In this document: positions 29,201 through 38,128 of the stretch, one piece after another
Position numbering within the stretch: position 1 is the stretch's first letter
Layout of the letters: every line of letters begins with the position of its first letter
NCBI GenBank assembly: GCA_002375695.1
Contig: DFMO01000003.1
Location: forward strand, 17,466-81,465
Origin: Flavobacteriaceae bacterium UBA3591
GTDB lineage: Bacteria; Bacteroidota; Bacteroidia; Flavobacteriales; Flavobacteriaceae
Reading direction: 5' to 3'
Length of the DNA stretch: 64,000 bases
Notes under the pieces: model-generated
Seen by the model: only the letters and a program-made list of their open reading frames with translations
Database searches by the model: none
What the model was told of the DNA's origin: nothing
Translations under genes and position numbers: made by a program

Positions 29201-29297
29201 TTTCGGTTACAAACTCATTGTCCTGTAGTGCTTTTACAATCGGGCTGTCTTCCTTCAGCTCTTCAACACTTTTCCAGTATTTCTTGTTTGATGCCAT
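26238..29297 (-). CDS. actB: ACIII subunit ActB (TAT-variant molybdopterin-oxidoreductase-like, Fe-S)
   Basis: Large iron-sulfur subunit of alternative complex III on the periplasmic side. A TAT-like motif RRDFLKYVGFSTAAATLAAC at about residues 52-71 ends in a lipobox cysteine, as known for the triacylated ActB. The following part (to about 740) is a molybdopterin-oxidoreductase-like domain believed to have lost the cofactor. The C-terminal part (about 755-1000) holds four clusters: CTGCGACVIACHAENN, CQHCNHAPCETVCPVAA, CVGTRYCANNCPYKVRR, and CSMCIQ paired with CANACETGAI. Its length of 1019 residues is normal. It lies 30 bp downstream of actA and 34 bp before actC. Confidence 0.95.
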   Translation of the reverse strand: MASNKKYWKSVEELKEDSPIVKALQDNEFVTEIPTDEFLGNKGALESSSTTRRDFLKYVGFSTAAATLAACEGPVVKSIPYVVQPHDVVPGVANYYASTVADGFDFANVLVKTREGRPIKIEKNDLAVHGGSVNARVHASVLSLYDKNRLTGPMVGGADVSWAEFDTAVAQKMNEMSGKDIVLLTQTFASPSVSKLISEFTAKYPNVRHVVYDTVSCSGALDAFQNKYGTRALPDYNFEKAEVIVSVGADFLGDWQGGSYSKGYAKGRIPKNGKMSRHIQFEANLSLTGAKADKRVPATPTQQVAILKALTGGSTAGLPKHIAEAVNKAKAQLQKAGSKALLVTNLPDVASQTLALNFNANSDAIDVNKPLLTRQGSNEEVMSVVNGVISGSIKGLITVGVDPVYSLPHSKEFAEAYKNLEMSLAFAMKLDATASLAKLVAATPHYLESWGDAQFKKGTFSLMQPTIRPLFNTRQFQDSLLQWTGNSQKYYDYLKDTWSSSVLNGESWSQALHDGFVSNDSAVVMEEVKTSGNATVESSTSNGALGFLTQEGDFDLTLYTSIGLGDGQQANNPWLQEFPDPITRASWDNYLTVSAADAEALGLENEHVSNGALNGSYANVKVGNVVLENVPVIIQPGQAKGSVGLALGYGKTAAIQEEMQTGVNAYKLYQNFSNIQKVSIEKASGMHEFACVQLQSTMAGRSADIIKETTLEIFNTQDSSVWNTVPVTDYDHSPISVRDERADIWSPYDTTIGHHFNLSIDLNACTGCGACVIACHAENNVPVVGKDEVRKFRDMHWLRIDRYYSAQDTFKEEIETLENLPAFDLYDVVENPSTYNPEVAFQPVMCQHCNHAPCETVCPVAATSHGRQGQNQMAYNRCVGTRYCANNCPYKVRRFNWFLYSENDAFDYNMNNDLGRMVLNPDVVVRSRGVMEKCSMCIQMTQKTILEAKREGRPVKDGEFQTACANACETGAIVFGDVNDKDSEIVKLKEDKRMYHLLENIGTKPNVFYHAIVKNTTEA

Positions 29298-29327
29298 ATT
29301 GCTATCTGTAATTTACCTTTAATTTTA

Positions 29328-30632
29328 TTAATAGTGACATTTTGCGCATTCCAATCCGCCCATTTCAGCGATTGTTAGCTTTTCAACACCATATTTTTTC
29401 GAAAGCTCTTCATGTATCTTCGCGTAATAATCATTATTAGCTAAATTAACATTAGTCTCTCGGTGGCAATCAATACACCACCCCATAGTTAGTGGCGCAA
29501 ATTGCTCAACAATTTCCATTTCTTGAATTTCTCCGTGACATTTCTGACAGTCAACACCCGCCACAGTTACGTGTTGTGAGTGGTTAAAGTAAGCAAAGTC
29601 TGGCAAGTTGTGAATACGAACCCATTTTACAGGCTCTGTTTTACCTGTATACTCTTGCTTTTCCATATCCCATCCAACAGCCTTATAAAGCTTTTGGATT
29701 TCGCCGTCGTAAAACTCTTTTGAATACTCTGCAGTGGCTGTCTCTGGCGATACTTCCGAAATATTTTTATGACAACTCATACAAACATTTAAAGAAGGTA
29801 TTCCAGCAGTTTTACTTTTTCTTGCCGAACTATGACAGAAGTTACAGTCTATTTGATTGTCTCCAGCGTGAATTTTATGTGAATAGTGAATTGGTTGTAC
29901 TGGCGCGTAACCTTGGTCTACACCTACCTGCATTAAGTAACCGTAACCTACATAACCCGCAGTAAGCAACAAGAATATTGCAACTACCAACACTAAAAAT
30001 TGATTTTGAATAAATGCTTTCCAAATTGGCGTACCTTTTTCTTTCTTCTCGTACACAACACCGTTTGCCTCTGCAATTCTCTTAAGCGTGTTTGTAACCA
30101 AGTAAAGCATAATTACCAACAACAAGAAAATAAGGGCCAATGCACCAATAATCAACGTGTTTGACACAGAGCCACCATCACCACTTCCAGCGCCTGCAGC
30201 AGCTGTATCAACCACAGGGGTTTTAGGTTCTGGTTTTGGCTGGTCGGTATAGGCCAGTATATTATCCATATCGGCCTCAGAAAGCGCTGGGAACGCCGTC
30301 ATAATAGCCTTATTATGCTCTTCAAATAGTTTGTTTGCTAACGCATCGCCAGAAGCAATTAAAGCCTGGCTATTGTTAATCCACTTATACAACCAATCGC
30401 GGTCGTATTTTTCGCCCACACCTCTCAAAGCAGGTCCCACAGCATTTCTATCTAGCTTATGACACGCCGCACAGTTAGCCTTAAATAAAGTCTCTCCAGC
30501 AGCTATATCAACATTAGCCCCAGCGTCGGCTGCGGCATCTTGAGCTAAAATAGAAGTTGAAAAAGTTAGTAAAAACACTAACAAAAGAAGTGGCAATTTT
30601 GAGCGTAGATGTATAAAATTCACCTTTTTCAT
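29328..30632 (-). CDS. actA: ACIII subunit ActA, multihaem cytochrome c (six CxxCH)
   Basis: First gene of the respiratory operon; the multihaem electron-transfer subunit. A signal peptide ends at SILAQD (about residue 31). An N-terminal mono-haem domain carries CAACH at residue 54. After a Pro/Ala/Gly linker come two hydrophobic segments (about 159-180 and 210-232), then a pentahaem cytochrome c7-like part with CxxCH at about 263, 284, 362, 386 and 429. The pentahaem core is the standard ActA; the extra N-terminal cytochrome brings the total to six. The very C-terminal CAKCHY ends right at the stop. The reading frame is intact. Confidence 0.92.
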   Translation of the reverse strand: MKKVNFIHLRSKLPLLLLVFLLTFSTSILAQDAAADAGANVDIAAGETLFKANCAACHKLDRNAVGPALRGVGEKYDRDWLYKWINNSQALIASGDALANKLFEEHNKAIMTAFPALSEADMDNILAYTDQPKPEPKTPVVDTAAAGAGSGDGGSVSNTLIIGALALIFLLLVIMLYLVTNTLKRIAEANGVVYEKKEKGTPIWKAFIQNQFLVLVVAIFLLLTAGYVGYGYLMQVGVDQGYAPVQPIHYSHKIHAGDNQIDCNFCHSSARKSKTAGIPSLNVCMSCHKNISEVSPETATAEYSKEFYDGEIQKLYKAVGWDMEKQEYTGKTEPVKWVRIHNLPDFAYFNHSQHVTVAGVDCQKCHGEIQEMEIVEQFAPLTMGWCIDCHRETNVNLANNDYYAKIHEELSKKYGVEKLTIAEMGGLECAKCHY

Positions 30633-30949
30633 CTGTTGAATTTATTGTTTTTTATTGATCCGTTGAATTTGCAAATAAACTATTTTGAATAATTCCGAAA
30701 TTCATTGATATACTTATTTCGTTACTTATTACAAATTTATGGCCGATAGTTTTGGAACAGAATTAATTATGAATCTAAACAACTTGTATCGCTAAAACTA
30801 GTCCACAAATAAAGGCACAAAAGTACATTATAAAGTCGATTTTGGAAATGCAAACAAAGTGTTAACCATTAATTTATATTAGTTCTAAATAATAAATCGA
30901 GTGTAAGCAATGTTATTAAGTTTTACCTTTGTAAAAAAGAATTAAAGTT
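30633..30949. promoter_or_regulatory. Divergent control region between actA and the SPOR gene
   Basis: This 317-bp gap holds -7 boxes matching TAnnTTTG on both strands. On the minus strand, towards actA, are TACTTTTG at 30818-30825 and TAAATTTG at 30732-30739. On the plus strand, TACCTTTG at 30924-30931 lies 19 bp before the SPOR gene. A TTG stands 25 bp upstream of the first; no clear -33 box accompanies the others. The act-cox operon has no other obvious internal promoter, so one of these probably drives all eight genes. Confidence 0.55.
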
Positions 30950-31345
30950 ATGACAATGAAAACCTATTTCAATATTATAATTACCAGCGTATTAATTTTG
31001 GCAATCTCACAAAAAAGTAGTGCTCAAAACGCTACGCTCACCGTTAATGCCGACTCTAATATCACACAATTGCTAGCGTTAAAAAAGGATTTAGAAAAAG
31101 AAAATAAACTGTCTGACGGGTACACCATACAGCTTTATTACGGCGAATTAGACAAAGCCAACCGAATTTTAAATAACTATAGAAGTAAATTTGGCGATTG
31201 GCCAGCTTCAATTGAATATGAAACGCCAAATTACAAAGTGTGGGCAGGTAATTTTTCTTCGCGATTAGAAGCAGAAAGAGCCTTAATTGCAATTAAAAAT
31301 AATTTTTCTTCGGCTTTTATTTTAAAGCCCGAACGCCGTAAATAA
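30950..31345 (+). CDS. SPOR domain protein, exported
   Basis: A 131-residue protein with a signal peptide (residues about 1-25, ending KSSAQNA) and one SPOR domain in the C-terminal half. GYTIQLYYGELDKANRIL is followed by YKVWAGNFSSRLEAERALIAIKNNFSSAFIL, where the VWAGNF...A...L pattern is diagnostic. SPOR domains bind peptidoglycan stripped of stem peptides and often mark division sites. The protein is small and is probably a periplasmic peptidoglycan-binding factor. It converges with the DUF5916 gene, with a gap of only 4 bp. Confidence 0.85.
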   Translation: MTMKTYFNIIITSVLILAISQKSSAQNATLTVNADSNITQLLALKKDLEKENKLSDGYTIQLYYGELDKANRILNNYRSKFGDWPASIEYETPNYKVWAGNFSSRLEAERALIAIKNNFSSAFILKPERRK

Positions 31346-31349
31346 AAGC

Positions 31350-33845
31350 TTACATCATTTTACGGTAATTAGCACCGCTCATCTTTCCCGTTTGGTTGTT
31401 AACCTGCATATCAGGCTTACGCGTATCATTTTTAAACCAAGATTTTACTCTGTTGTAATCTAAGTAATAACTTATTCTAAGCGAAAGACTGTTAAGTTGT
31501 GGCTCATTGAATAAATTGTTAAAGTTTTCAGAAAAGTTTATTCTAGACTGATTGATAAAACTATCCATCGCGTTTCGGTATAACAGAGATAGTTCACTTC
31601 CTGGGGCAAACCACCATGAAAATCGTAAATCTATATTCCAACTGTTATAAGTGGTATTTCGGTTTTCATCAAAAGTTACATTTGAAATCAAATCTCCGTT
31701 TTGATCCAAACTTAGATAATCGCTGTATTCTACTTCAGAATAGTAGTGCCTAAAAGAAAGATTTAGCGCAGTTTTGTTATTGAATATATATTGAGATTCT
31801 AATGAATTTACCACCGTGCTTCTATCGCGATTTCCAAAAATTATATCGTTTTCACTAAAGGTTACAAAGCCTTCTTCGTTACTGGATAATGTAAAATTAG
31901 AATTGGCAAACAACTTAAATTTATCAGACACCCGAAATCGCGGTCCGAATCTAAAATACCAACTGTCGCGTTGCCGCTCGTCAAATTTTGTATACTCGAG
32001 TGTAGCATCTAAAGCCACTCTATTGCGATAATCTGTAGAAATCCAACTCCAAACATTATAATAATTAGGCACTTTTACATACCTCTCTTTAACACGCGGC
32101 TCGTAAATATCGTTGCTTCCAAATGGCGTCATTTCAAAACCACCACCAAAACCCACGTAGTTGGTAGTCATAAAACTTGAATTAAAGTTGAATACAAAAT
32201 TTTTGTACAAATCCGGATCCAACCTTCTGCTGTAATTTAAGTTAAAATTTAAAAACATAGTATTTAAATTACCTCGTGGCTGCAGATAGCGATACCCGTA
32301 ATAACCGCTGTATTGAATATAATTGGTTTGCCCGGTGTACCCCATATCGTCTATGTTGTAATCTGTGGTTCTAAAGTTTATTTCGCCAGAATATCTATGT
32401 TTTCCACTTATTTTTGAAAACCCTCCCATTCCTTCCATTCCAAACCTCACCGAATCGTCCAAAACCCAACTGCCTTCTGCGCTCGCACGATAATTAAATG
32501 TGTTGTCTTTGTTGGTAAGATTTAAGTACAAGCCCGATGCATTGGCATCGCGAAAATCGCCAGAGCGAATTACATTTGTATTGATAAAAGACACCGAAGA
32601 ATTATCGCCAAAACGCTGGTCTAAAACTAAGATATTGTAATTTGCCATAGGCTCAACAACTTCTTTTCGTGTTTCACCCGTATCTGTATTTTTTATAGTC
32701 GCTTCGGTCTTTTCGGTAATAGCATTAAACACTCCAAGTCCCAAATTACCATCTGTTCTTCCAGAAATTTTAAAGGCATTAAGTAAATCTACCGAAGAAG
32801 GAAAAGCGCTTATTTCCTCGTTTTCGGGAAGATTTGGCCGGCGTGATGGCGCACCCCCCACTCGTCTTGAATAAAATAAATTTCCTTTGGTAAACAACTC
32901 AGTACCTTCATTAAAAAACCCGCGATTTTCGGCATACTGTGTTTCAAAAGCCGATAGATTTAAAACTTCATTATCAAATTTTGACTGTCCAAAATCTGGG
33001 ATTAAAATCATATCTAAAGTAAAGGCATCGTTGATACCGTATTTTAGATCCATTCCGCCGTTAAAGACCGTTTCGGTTTTGCCGTCAAAATTATTGACAT
33101 AGCCCGAAACGTACGGTAAAAAGGAAAGACGTAACGGAGCTTCAATATTTTCTATCCCGTGTATTTCGCCATCGTAAATAGAAAAAGACCCTTTGGTATT
33201 ATCTATGTGATTCCAACTGTATCGGGTTCGGCTACGCCTAAACTCCCGTTCCATATTTAACCCCCATTCCTGTACATCTTTGTTTGGAAAACGCAATTCA
33301 GAATACGGAATAAAAATTTCGGCAATCCAACCGTTTTCTACAATATTTACGGCGCTATACCATATTCCGTTCCAAGAGCTATCTTCTCTATCGTTGGTCA
33401 TTTTAGCATCGTATTGCACGCCTGCCGCAGTAACAATAAATTGTAAGCTTTGCTGCCTATCGTTATAACCATTCAGTAACACAAAAAAGAAATCGTCGTT
33501 ACCAATATCATCTCTTTCGGTAAGTTCTTTTAAAATTTTCTCGGGTTCGGGATCTTTCATAAAAGCTCCAAAGTAAATACCTAAATTGTCGTAAACTATT
33601 TTTACTTCGGTTGCTAGACTATCGGGGATAGGCCTTCCATTTATGGGTTGTCTTTCAACAAAATTTGTAGCAATGGGTGCGTTTTTCCAAGCTAAATCAT
33701 TTAAAACCCCGTCTATTTTAGGTGCTTTAATAACTCTAGGGATGGTTACCTTTTTTCTTACTATGCTATCTGTAGTTTGCGCTACAGCTGAAAAGCCAAT
33801 TAAAAGAAAAGACAACAAAGTAATTTGTTTGAAAGAAAAAGACAT
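31350..33845 (-). CDS. DUF5916 outer-membrane-type protein with N-terminal CBM9-like domain
   Basis: An 831-residue exported protein (signal peptide about 1-23, GFSAVAQTT). The N-terminal part (about 35-230) resembles a carbohydrate-binding family 9-like domain: IPRVIKAPKIDGVLNDLAWKNA, then DNLGIYFGAFMKDPEPE and FIPYSELRFP. The remaining 550 residues alternate aromatic and polar residues and end in a structured beta-rich region, as in DUF5916 proteins, which are thought to be barrel-like. These are common in Bacteroidota, and a substrate cannot be named. The last 30 residues are basic and polar and do not look like a T9SS signal. A single-gene unit, terminator-separated from infB. Confidence 0.85.
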   Translation of the reverse strand: MSFSFKQITLLSFLLIGFSAVAQTTDSIVRKKVTIPRVIKAPKIDGVLNDLAWKNAPIATNFVERQPINGRPIPDSLATEVKIVYDNLGIYFGAFMKDPEPEKILKELTERDDIGNDDFFFVLLNGYNDRQQSLQFIVTAAGVQYDAKMTNDREDSSWNGIWYSAVNIVENGWIAEIFIPYSELRFPNKDVQEWGLNMEREFRRSRTRYSWNHIDNTKGSFSIYDGEIHGIENIEAPLRLSFLPYVSGYVNNFDGKTETVFNGGMDLKYGINDAFTLDMILIPDFGQSKFDNEVLNLSAFETQYAENRGFFNEGTELFTKGNLFYSRRVGGAPSRRPNLPENEEISAFPSSVDLLNAFKISGRTDGNLGLGVFNAITEKTEATIKNTDTGETRKEVVEPMANYNILVLDQRFGDNSSVSFINTNVIRSGDFRDANASGLYLNLTNKDNTFNYRASAEGSWVLDDSVRFGMEGMGGFSKISGKHRYSGEINFRTTDYNIDDMGYTGQTNYIQYSGYYGYRYLQPRGNLNTMFLNFNLNYSRRLDPDLYKNFVFNFNSSFMTTNYVGFGGGFEMTPFGSNDIYEPRVKERYVKVPNYYNVWSWISTDYRNRVALDATLEYTKFDERQRDSWYFRFGPRFRVSDKFKLFANSNFTLSSNEEGFVTFSENDIIFGNRDRSTVVNSLESQYIFNNKTALNLSFRHYYSEVEYSDYLSLDQNGDLISNVTFDENRNTTYNSWNIDLRFSWWFAPGSELSLLYRNAMDSFINQSRINFSENFNNLFNEPQLNSLSLRISYYLDYNRVKSWFKNDTRKPDMQVNNQTGKMSGANYRKMM

Positions 33846-33925
33846 TAAAAAAAGGTTTTCTTAATAGACATAAAAAATTAAAAGATGTTACACTTTTTAA
33901 TATTTTATCTCGCTATTAAAATGAA

Positions 33926-33957
33926 AAACGCCCCGAAAAAAAATTTTCAGGGCGTTT
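33926..33957 (-). terminator. Terminator after infB
   Basis: An inverted repeat (AAACGCCC / GGGCGTTT, extended through A/T pairs with one G-T wobble), 25 bp beyond the infB stop. The minus strand continues with T-rich sequence. It closes the rimP-nusA-infB operon. Confidence 0.88.
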
Positions 33958-33981
33958 CAATATTTCAGTTTATAAGGTATA

Positions 33982-36825
33982 TTATTTCAGTTTTTTCTTA
34001 ACTGCAACTTCTTGGAAAGCTTCAATGATATCACTTTCACGAATATCGTTGTAATTCTTAATTTGAATACCACAATCATATCCTTTCGAAACTTCTTTTA
34101 CATCGTCTTTAAATCGTTTTAACGAAGCAAGTTCACCGGTGTAAACTACAACGCCTTCGCGAATAAGTCTAATTCCAGAATTTCTATAAATTTTACCTGT
34201 CAATACCATACATCCAGCAATAGTACCCACTTTTGAAATTTTAAAGGTTTCGCGAATTTCGGCAGTACCCGTAATTTCTTCTTTCATCTCTGGAGAAAGC
34301 ATTCCTTCCATCGCATCTTTAAGATCGTTGATAGCATCGTAAATAATTGAATACGTACGGATATCAATTTCTTCTTTATCTGCAATTTGGCGTGCATTAC
34401 CCATTGGGCGTACATTAAAGCCAATTATAATTGCATCTGATGCCGAAGCTAAAAGCACATCACTCTCGGTAATAGGTCCTACCGCTTTGTGAATAATATT
34501 TACTTGAATTTCTTCGGTTGACAGCTTTTGGAATGAATCTGTTAATGCTTCAACCGATCCATCCACATCACCTTTAAGGATAATATTAAGTTCTTTAAAG
34601 TCGCCTAGAGCAATACGTCTTCCAATTTCATCTAAGGTAATATGTCTCTGCGTTCTTACAGATTGCTCACGTTGTAACTGTGTACGTTTTGTAGCAATAG
34701 CTTTCGCTTCGCGTTCATCGGCAAATACATTAAACTTATCACCCGCTTGCGGTGCTCCATCTAAACCAAGTACCGATACCGGTGTTGACGGACCTGCTTT
34801 TTCAACATTTCTTCCGCGCTCATCTTGCATAGCTTTTACCTTACCACTGTGCTGACCGGCAAGTATGTAGTCTCCAACTTTTAAGGTTCCACCTTGAACT
34901 AAAACAGTTGAAACATAACCTCGTCCTTTATCTAAGAAAGCTTCTACAATGGTTCCGTAGGCTTGACGATTTGGGTTAGCTTTTAATTCTAGTAATTCGG
35001 CTTCTAACAATACTTTTTCAAGTAATTCTTTTACACCTAAACCAGTTTTTGCTGAAATATCGTGCGATTGAACTTTTCCGCCCCAATCTTCAACCAAAAG
35101 GTTCATTTGGGCCAGTCCGTCTTTAATCTTTTCGGGGTTGGCAGTTGGCTTATCAATTTTGTTTATTGCGAATACAATTGGCACACCCGCCGCTTGCGCG
35201 TGGCTAATTGCCTCTTTGGTTTGCGGCATAATATCATCATCTGCAGCCACCACAATAATAGCAACATCGGTAACCTGCGCACCACGAGCACGCATTGCAG
35301 TAAAGGCCTCGTGACCCGGTGTATCTAAAAATGCTATTTTTTGGCCGCCATCTAATTCTACCCCGTAGGCACCAATATGCTGTGTAATTCCACCAGATTC
35401 CCCAGCAATTACATTTTCTTTTCGAATATAATCTAGAAGCGATGTTTTACCGTGATCTACGTGACCCATAACGGTAACGATAGGAGCTCTATCTTCTAAA
35501 TCTTCGGGTGCATCTACTTCTTTTTCAATTGTTTCTTCAAGATCGGCTGTTACAAACTCTAATTCGTAACCAAACTCTTCGGCAACAATACTAAGTGTTT
35601 CGGCATCTAATCGTTGATTCATAGTTACCATCATACCCAAACTCATACAAGCCGAGATAATTTTGGTTACAGGCACATCCATCATAGTTGCCATTTCGCT
35701 TGCAGTAACAAATTCGGTTACTTTAATTAGCTTATTTTCGGCTTCTTGCTGCGCTAGTTCGTCGGTTTTTTGACGGTGAATATCCCGCTTTTCGCGACGG
35801 TATTTAGCTCCTTTTCCTTTAGAAGATTTACCTTGTAATTTTTCTAAAGTTTCACGTACTTGTTTTTGTACTTCTTCTTCGCTAGGTTCTTCTTTTGGCG
35901 TATGCGTACGGCCTTTTCTATTGCCAGATCCGCTATGACGCTTATCTCTAAAGTTTCCTCCAGTTTTTGGAGTTTCTTTGCTAATTCTTCTACGTTTACC
36001 CTTTGCGTTCTTTTTATCGTCGCTTTTAGTATCCTTTTTCTTTTCTGGCTTTTTAAATTGGGTAAGGTCTATTTTTTGACCGGTAAAGTTAGGCCCGTCC
36101 AGTTTACGATATTTGGTAGTAACCGTATCAGACTCGGCCGATTTTTCTTTCGGTTCTTCAGCCTTTGGTTCTTCCTTCTTGATTAGAGTATCTTTTTTAG
36201 GCGCTACTTTATCTTCTTTTTTAGCAGTAGTTTTTGGCTCTGAAGTTTTTTCAGTAACAGGTTGGTCTTCCTTAGCTTTTTCTACCTTAACCTTTTCGGG
36301 CTTAGGTGTTTCTACGGCAGCAGCTTTTTCAGAAGTTTTTTCTTCTGTTTCTTTTTCTTCTTTTTTAGGAGCAGGTTTTGTTTCAGTTTTAGCAACTTCT
36401 TCTACCTTTTCTTCAACTGGCTCAACTGGTTTTGCTTGCTCAACTTTAGGCTCTTCTTTTGGTGGTTTTCCTGTAGTTAAATCAATTTTACCAACTTGTT
36501 TTGGACCGTCGAGTTTGGCTCCTGCTTTAATTACACGAGAACTCTCCTCCCTTTTTTGTTTTTCTTCAAGTTCGCGTTCGCGTTCAAGACGTAGCTCCTC
36601 CTTCTCTTTGCGCTTTTCTTCACCTACCTCTTTAGAAGCTACTTTTTTACTCTTGTCTGTTTCAAACTCTTCAAAAAGAACTTCGTATTCATCACCTGTT
36701 ATTTTGGTATTGGGACTCGCGTCCACCTCGAACCCTTTGGAACTTAAAAATTCCACGGCACGATCTAGCGAGATATTAAACTCGCGTAATACCTGACTTA
36801 GTCTTTTTCTTTTTACTTCAGCCAT
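33982..36825 (-). CDS. infB: Translation initiation factor IF-2
   Basis: GTPase that brings initiator tRNA to the ribosome. The 947-residue protein starts with an IF2-N domain (VLREFNISLDRAVEFLSSKGF). A long Lys/Glu/Pro-rich disordered linker (about 60-350) follows, longer than in many bacteria but usual in flavobacteria. The GTPase has G1 GHVDHGKTSLLD, G3 DTPGHEAFTAMRARG, G4 NKIDKP and G5 SAKTG. The C-terminal domains end RESDIIEAFQEVAVKKKLK. The linker has skewed composition, which creates a long antisense open frame that is not a gene. It follows nusA after 60 bp. Confidence 0.98.
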   Translation of the reverse strand: MAEVKRKRLSQVLREFNISLDRAVEFLSSKGFEVDASPNTKITGDEYEVLFEEFETDKSKKVASKEVGEEKRKEKEELRLERERELEEKQKREESSRVIKAGAKLDGPKQVGKIDLTTGKPPKEEPKVEQAKPVEPVEEKVEEVAKTETKPAPKKEEKETEEKTSEKAAAVETPKPEKVKVEKAKEDQPVTEKTSEPKTTAKKEDKVAPKKDTLIKKEEPKAEEPKEKSAESDTVTTKYRKLDGPNFTGQKIDLTQFKKPEKKKDTKSDDKKNAKGKRRRISKETPKTGGNFRDKRHSGSGNRKGRTHTPKEEPSEEEVQKQVRETLEKLQGKSSKGKGAKYRREKRDIHRQKTDELAQQEAENKLIKVTEFVTASEMATMMDVPVTKIISACMSLGMMVTMNQRLDAETLSIVAEEFGYELEFVTADLEETIEKEVDAPEDLEDRAPIVTVMGHVDHGKTSLLDYIRKENVIAGESGGITQHIGAYGVELDGGQKIAFLDTPGHEAFTAMRARGAQVTDVAIIVVAADDDIMPQTKEAISHAQAAGVPIVFAINKIDKPTANPEKIKDGLAQMNLLVEDWGGKVQSHDISAKTGLGVKELLEKVLLEAELLELKANPNRQAYGTIVEAFLDKGRGYVSTVLVQGGTLKVGDYILAGQHSGKVKAMQDERGRNVEKAGPSTPVSVLGLDGAPQAGDKFNVFADEREAKAIATKRTQLQREQSVRTQRHITLDEIGRRIALGDFKELNIILKGDVDGSVEALTDSFQKLSTEEIQVNIIHKAVGPITESDVLLASASDAIIIGFNVRPMGNARQIADKEEIDIRTYSIIYDAINDLKDAMEGMLSPEMKEEITGTAEIRETFKISKVGTIAGCMVLTGKIYRNSGIRLIREGVVVYTGELASLKRFKDDVKEVSKGYDCGIQIKNYNDIRESDIIEAFQEVAVKKKLK

Positions 36826-36885
36826 AAATGCTTTTTCCTGTTTTGTCTTTTTAAAAAATTTGTATAAAAGTAATTAAAGTTTCAA

Positions 36886-38118
36886 CTACTCTTCAAATTC
36901 TTCTTTTAATATATTAATAACGTCACGAATTGTTTCCTCTTCAAGGTCGGTACGTTTTACCAAATCGTTAATATCGTGTTCTAATACACTTTTTGCTGTA
37001 TCTAATCCAATTTTATGGAATTCTTGGATAATCCAGCCTTCTATTTCGTCTGAGAATTCTGATAATTCTACATCTTCTTCGGCGCCTTCGCGAAGCACAT
37101 CTATTTCATACCCTGTAAGTTGTCCTGCTAGGCGAATGTTGTGTCCTCCACGCCCAATTGCTTTACTTACTTCTTCTGGCCTAAGAATAACTTCGGCACG
37201 TTTTTTCTCCTCGTCTATTTTTACCGAGGTTACTTTTGCTGGGCTTAGCGCTCTTGTAATATAAAGCGTAAGGTTATTTGTGTAATTAATTACATCTATA
37301 TTTTCGTTACCCAATTCGCGTACAATCCCGTGAATTCTAGAACCTTTCATACCTACACAAGCTCCTACAGGATCGATACGATCATCATATGAGTCTACAG
37401 CTACTTTTGCTTTTTCGCCTGGAATACGCACTACATTTTTTACAGTAATTAAACCGTCGAAAACCTCCGGAATTTCTTGTTCGAATAATTTTTCGAGAAA
37501 TAGCGGATTTGCACGAGACATTATAATTGTAGGTTTATTTCCTTTTAAATCTACACTTTCAATAATACCTCTTACATTGTCACCTTTTCTAAAAAAGTCT
37601 GAAGGAATTTGTTTTTCCTTCGGAAGAATTATTTCGTTTCCTTCATCGTCCAGAAGGATAACGGCGCGGTGACGTATATGGTGCACTTCGGCAGTATAAA
37701 TATCGCCTTCAAGGTCTTTAAACTGCTTGTATATTATGGTATTGTCGTGTTCGTGAATTTTAGAAATTAAGTTTTGACGCAATGCCAAAATAGAACGACG
37801 ACCAAGGTCAATTAATTTTACTTCTTCAGAAACATCTTCACCAATCTCAAAATCCGGCTCAATTTTTTGCGCTTCACTTAATGAAATTTCTTCGTTTGGA
37901 TCTTCTACTTCTCCATCTGCAACAACCACACGGTTTCTCCATATTTCTAAATCGCCCTTATCTGGGTTAACAATGATATCAAAATTATCATCGCTGCCGT
38001 ATTTCTTCTTTAACGCATTTCTAAAAACATCTTCGAGTATTGCCATAAGCGTTACTCTATCTATTTGTTTGTCGTCTTTAAATTCCGAAAAAGAATCGAT
38101 TAGTGCTAAGTTTTCCAT
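36886..38118 (-). CDS. nusA: Transcription termination/antitermination factor NusA
   Basis: RNA-polymerase-associated factor controlling pausing, termination and antitermination. The 410 residues hold an N-terminal RNAP-binding domain (about 1-125), an S1 domain (about 130-200, GDIYTAEVHHIRHRAVILL), and KH domains with VGACVGMKGSRIHGIVRELG and EVSKAIGRGGHNIRLAGQLTG. The short acidic C-terminal helical stretch lacks the E. coli AR repeats, as is normal outside gammaproteobacteria. It starts 10 bp after rimP ends. NusA controls its own operon leader in E. coli; here a terminator-like hairpin in the operon leader suggests something similar (inference). Confidence 0.97.
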   Translation of the reverse strand: MENLALIDSFSEFKDDKQIDRVTLMAILEDVFRNALKKKYGSDDNFDIIVNPDKGDLEIWRNRVVVADGEVEDPNEEISLSEAQKIEPDFEIGEDVSEEVKLIDLGRRSILALRQNLISKIHEHDNTIIYKQFKDLEGDIYTAEVHHIRHRAVILLDDEGNEIILPKEKQIPSDFFRKGDNVRGIIESVDLKGNKPTIIMSRANPLFLEKLFEQEIPEVFDGLITVKNVVRIPGEKAKVAVDSYDDRIDPVGACVGMKGSRIHGIVRELGNENIDVINYTNNLTLYITRALSPAKVTSVKIDEEKKRAEVILRPEEVSKAIGRGGHNIRLAGQLTGYEIDVLREGAEEDVELSEFSDEIEGWIIQEFHKIGLDTAKSVLEHDINDLVKRTDLEEETIRDVINILKEEFEE

Positions 38119-38128
38119 ATCAATTCAA

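Noticed and set aside
36113..36796. 227-codon open frame antisense to the infB linker
   Set aside because: The Lys/Glu-rich linker of IF-2 gives a Ser/Phe-rich antisense frame by composition alone.
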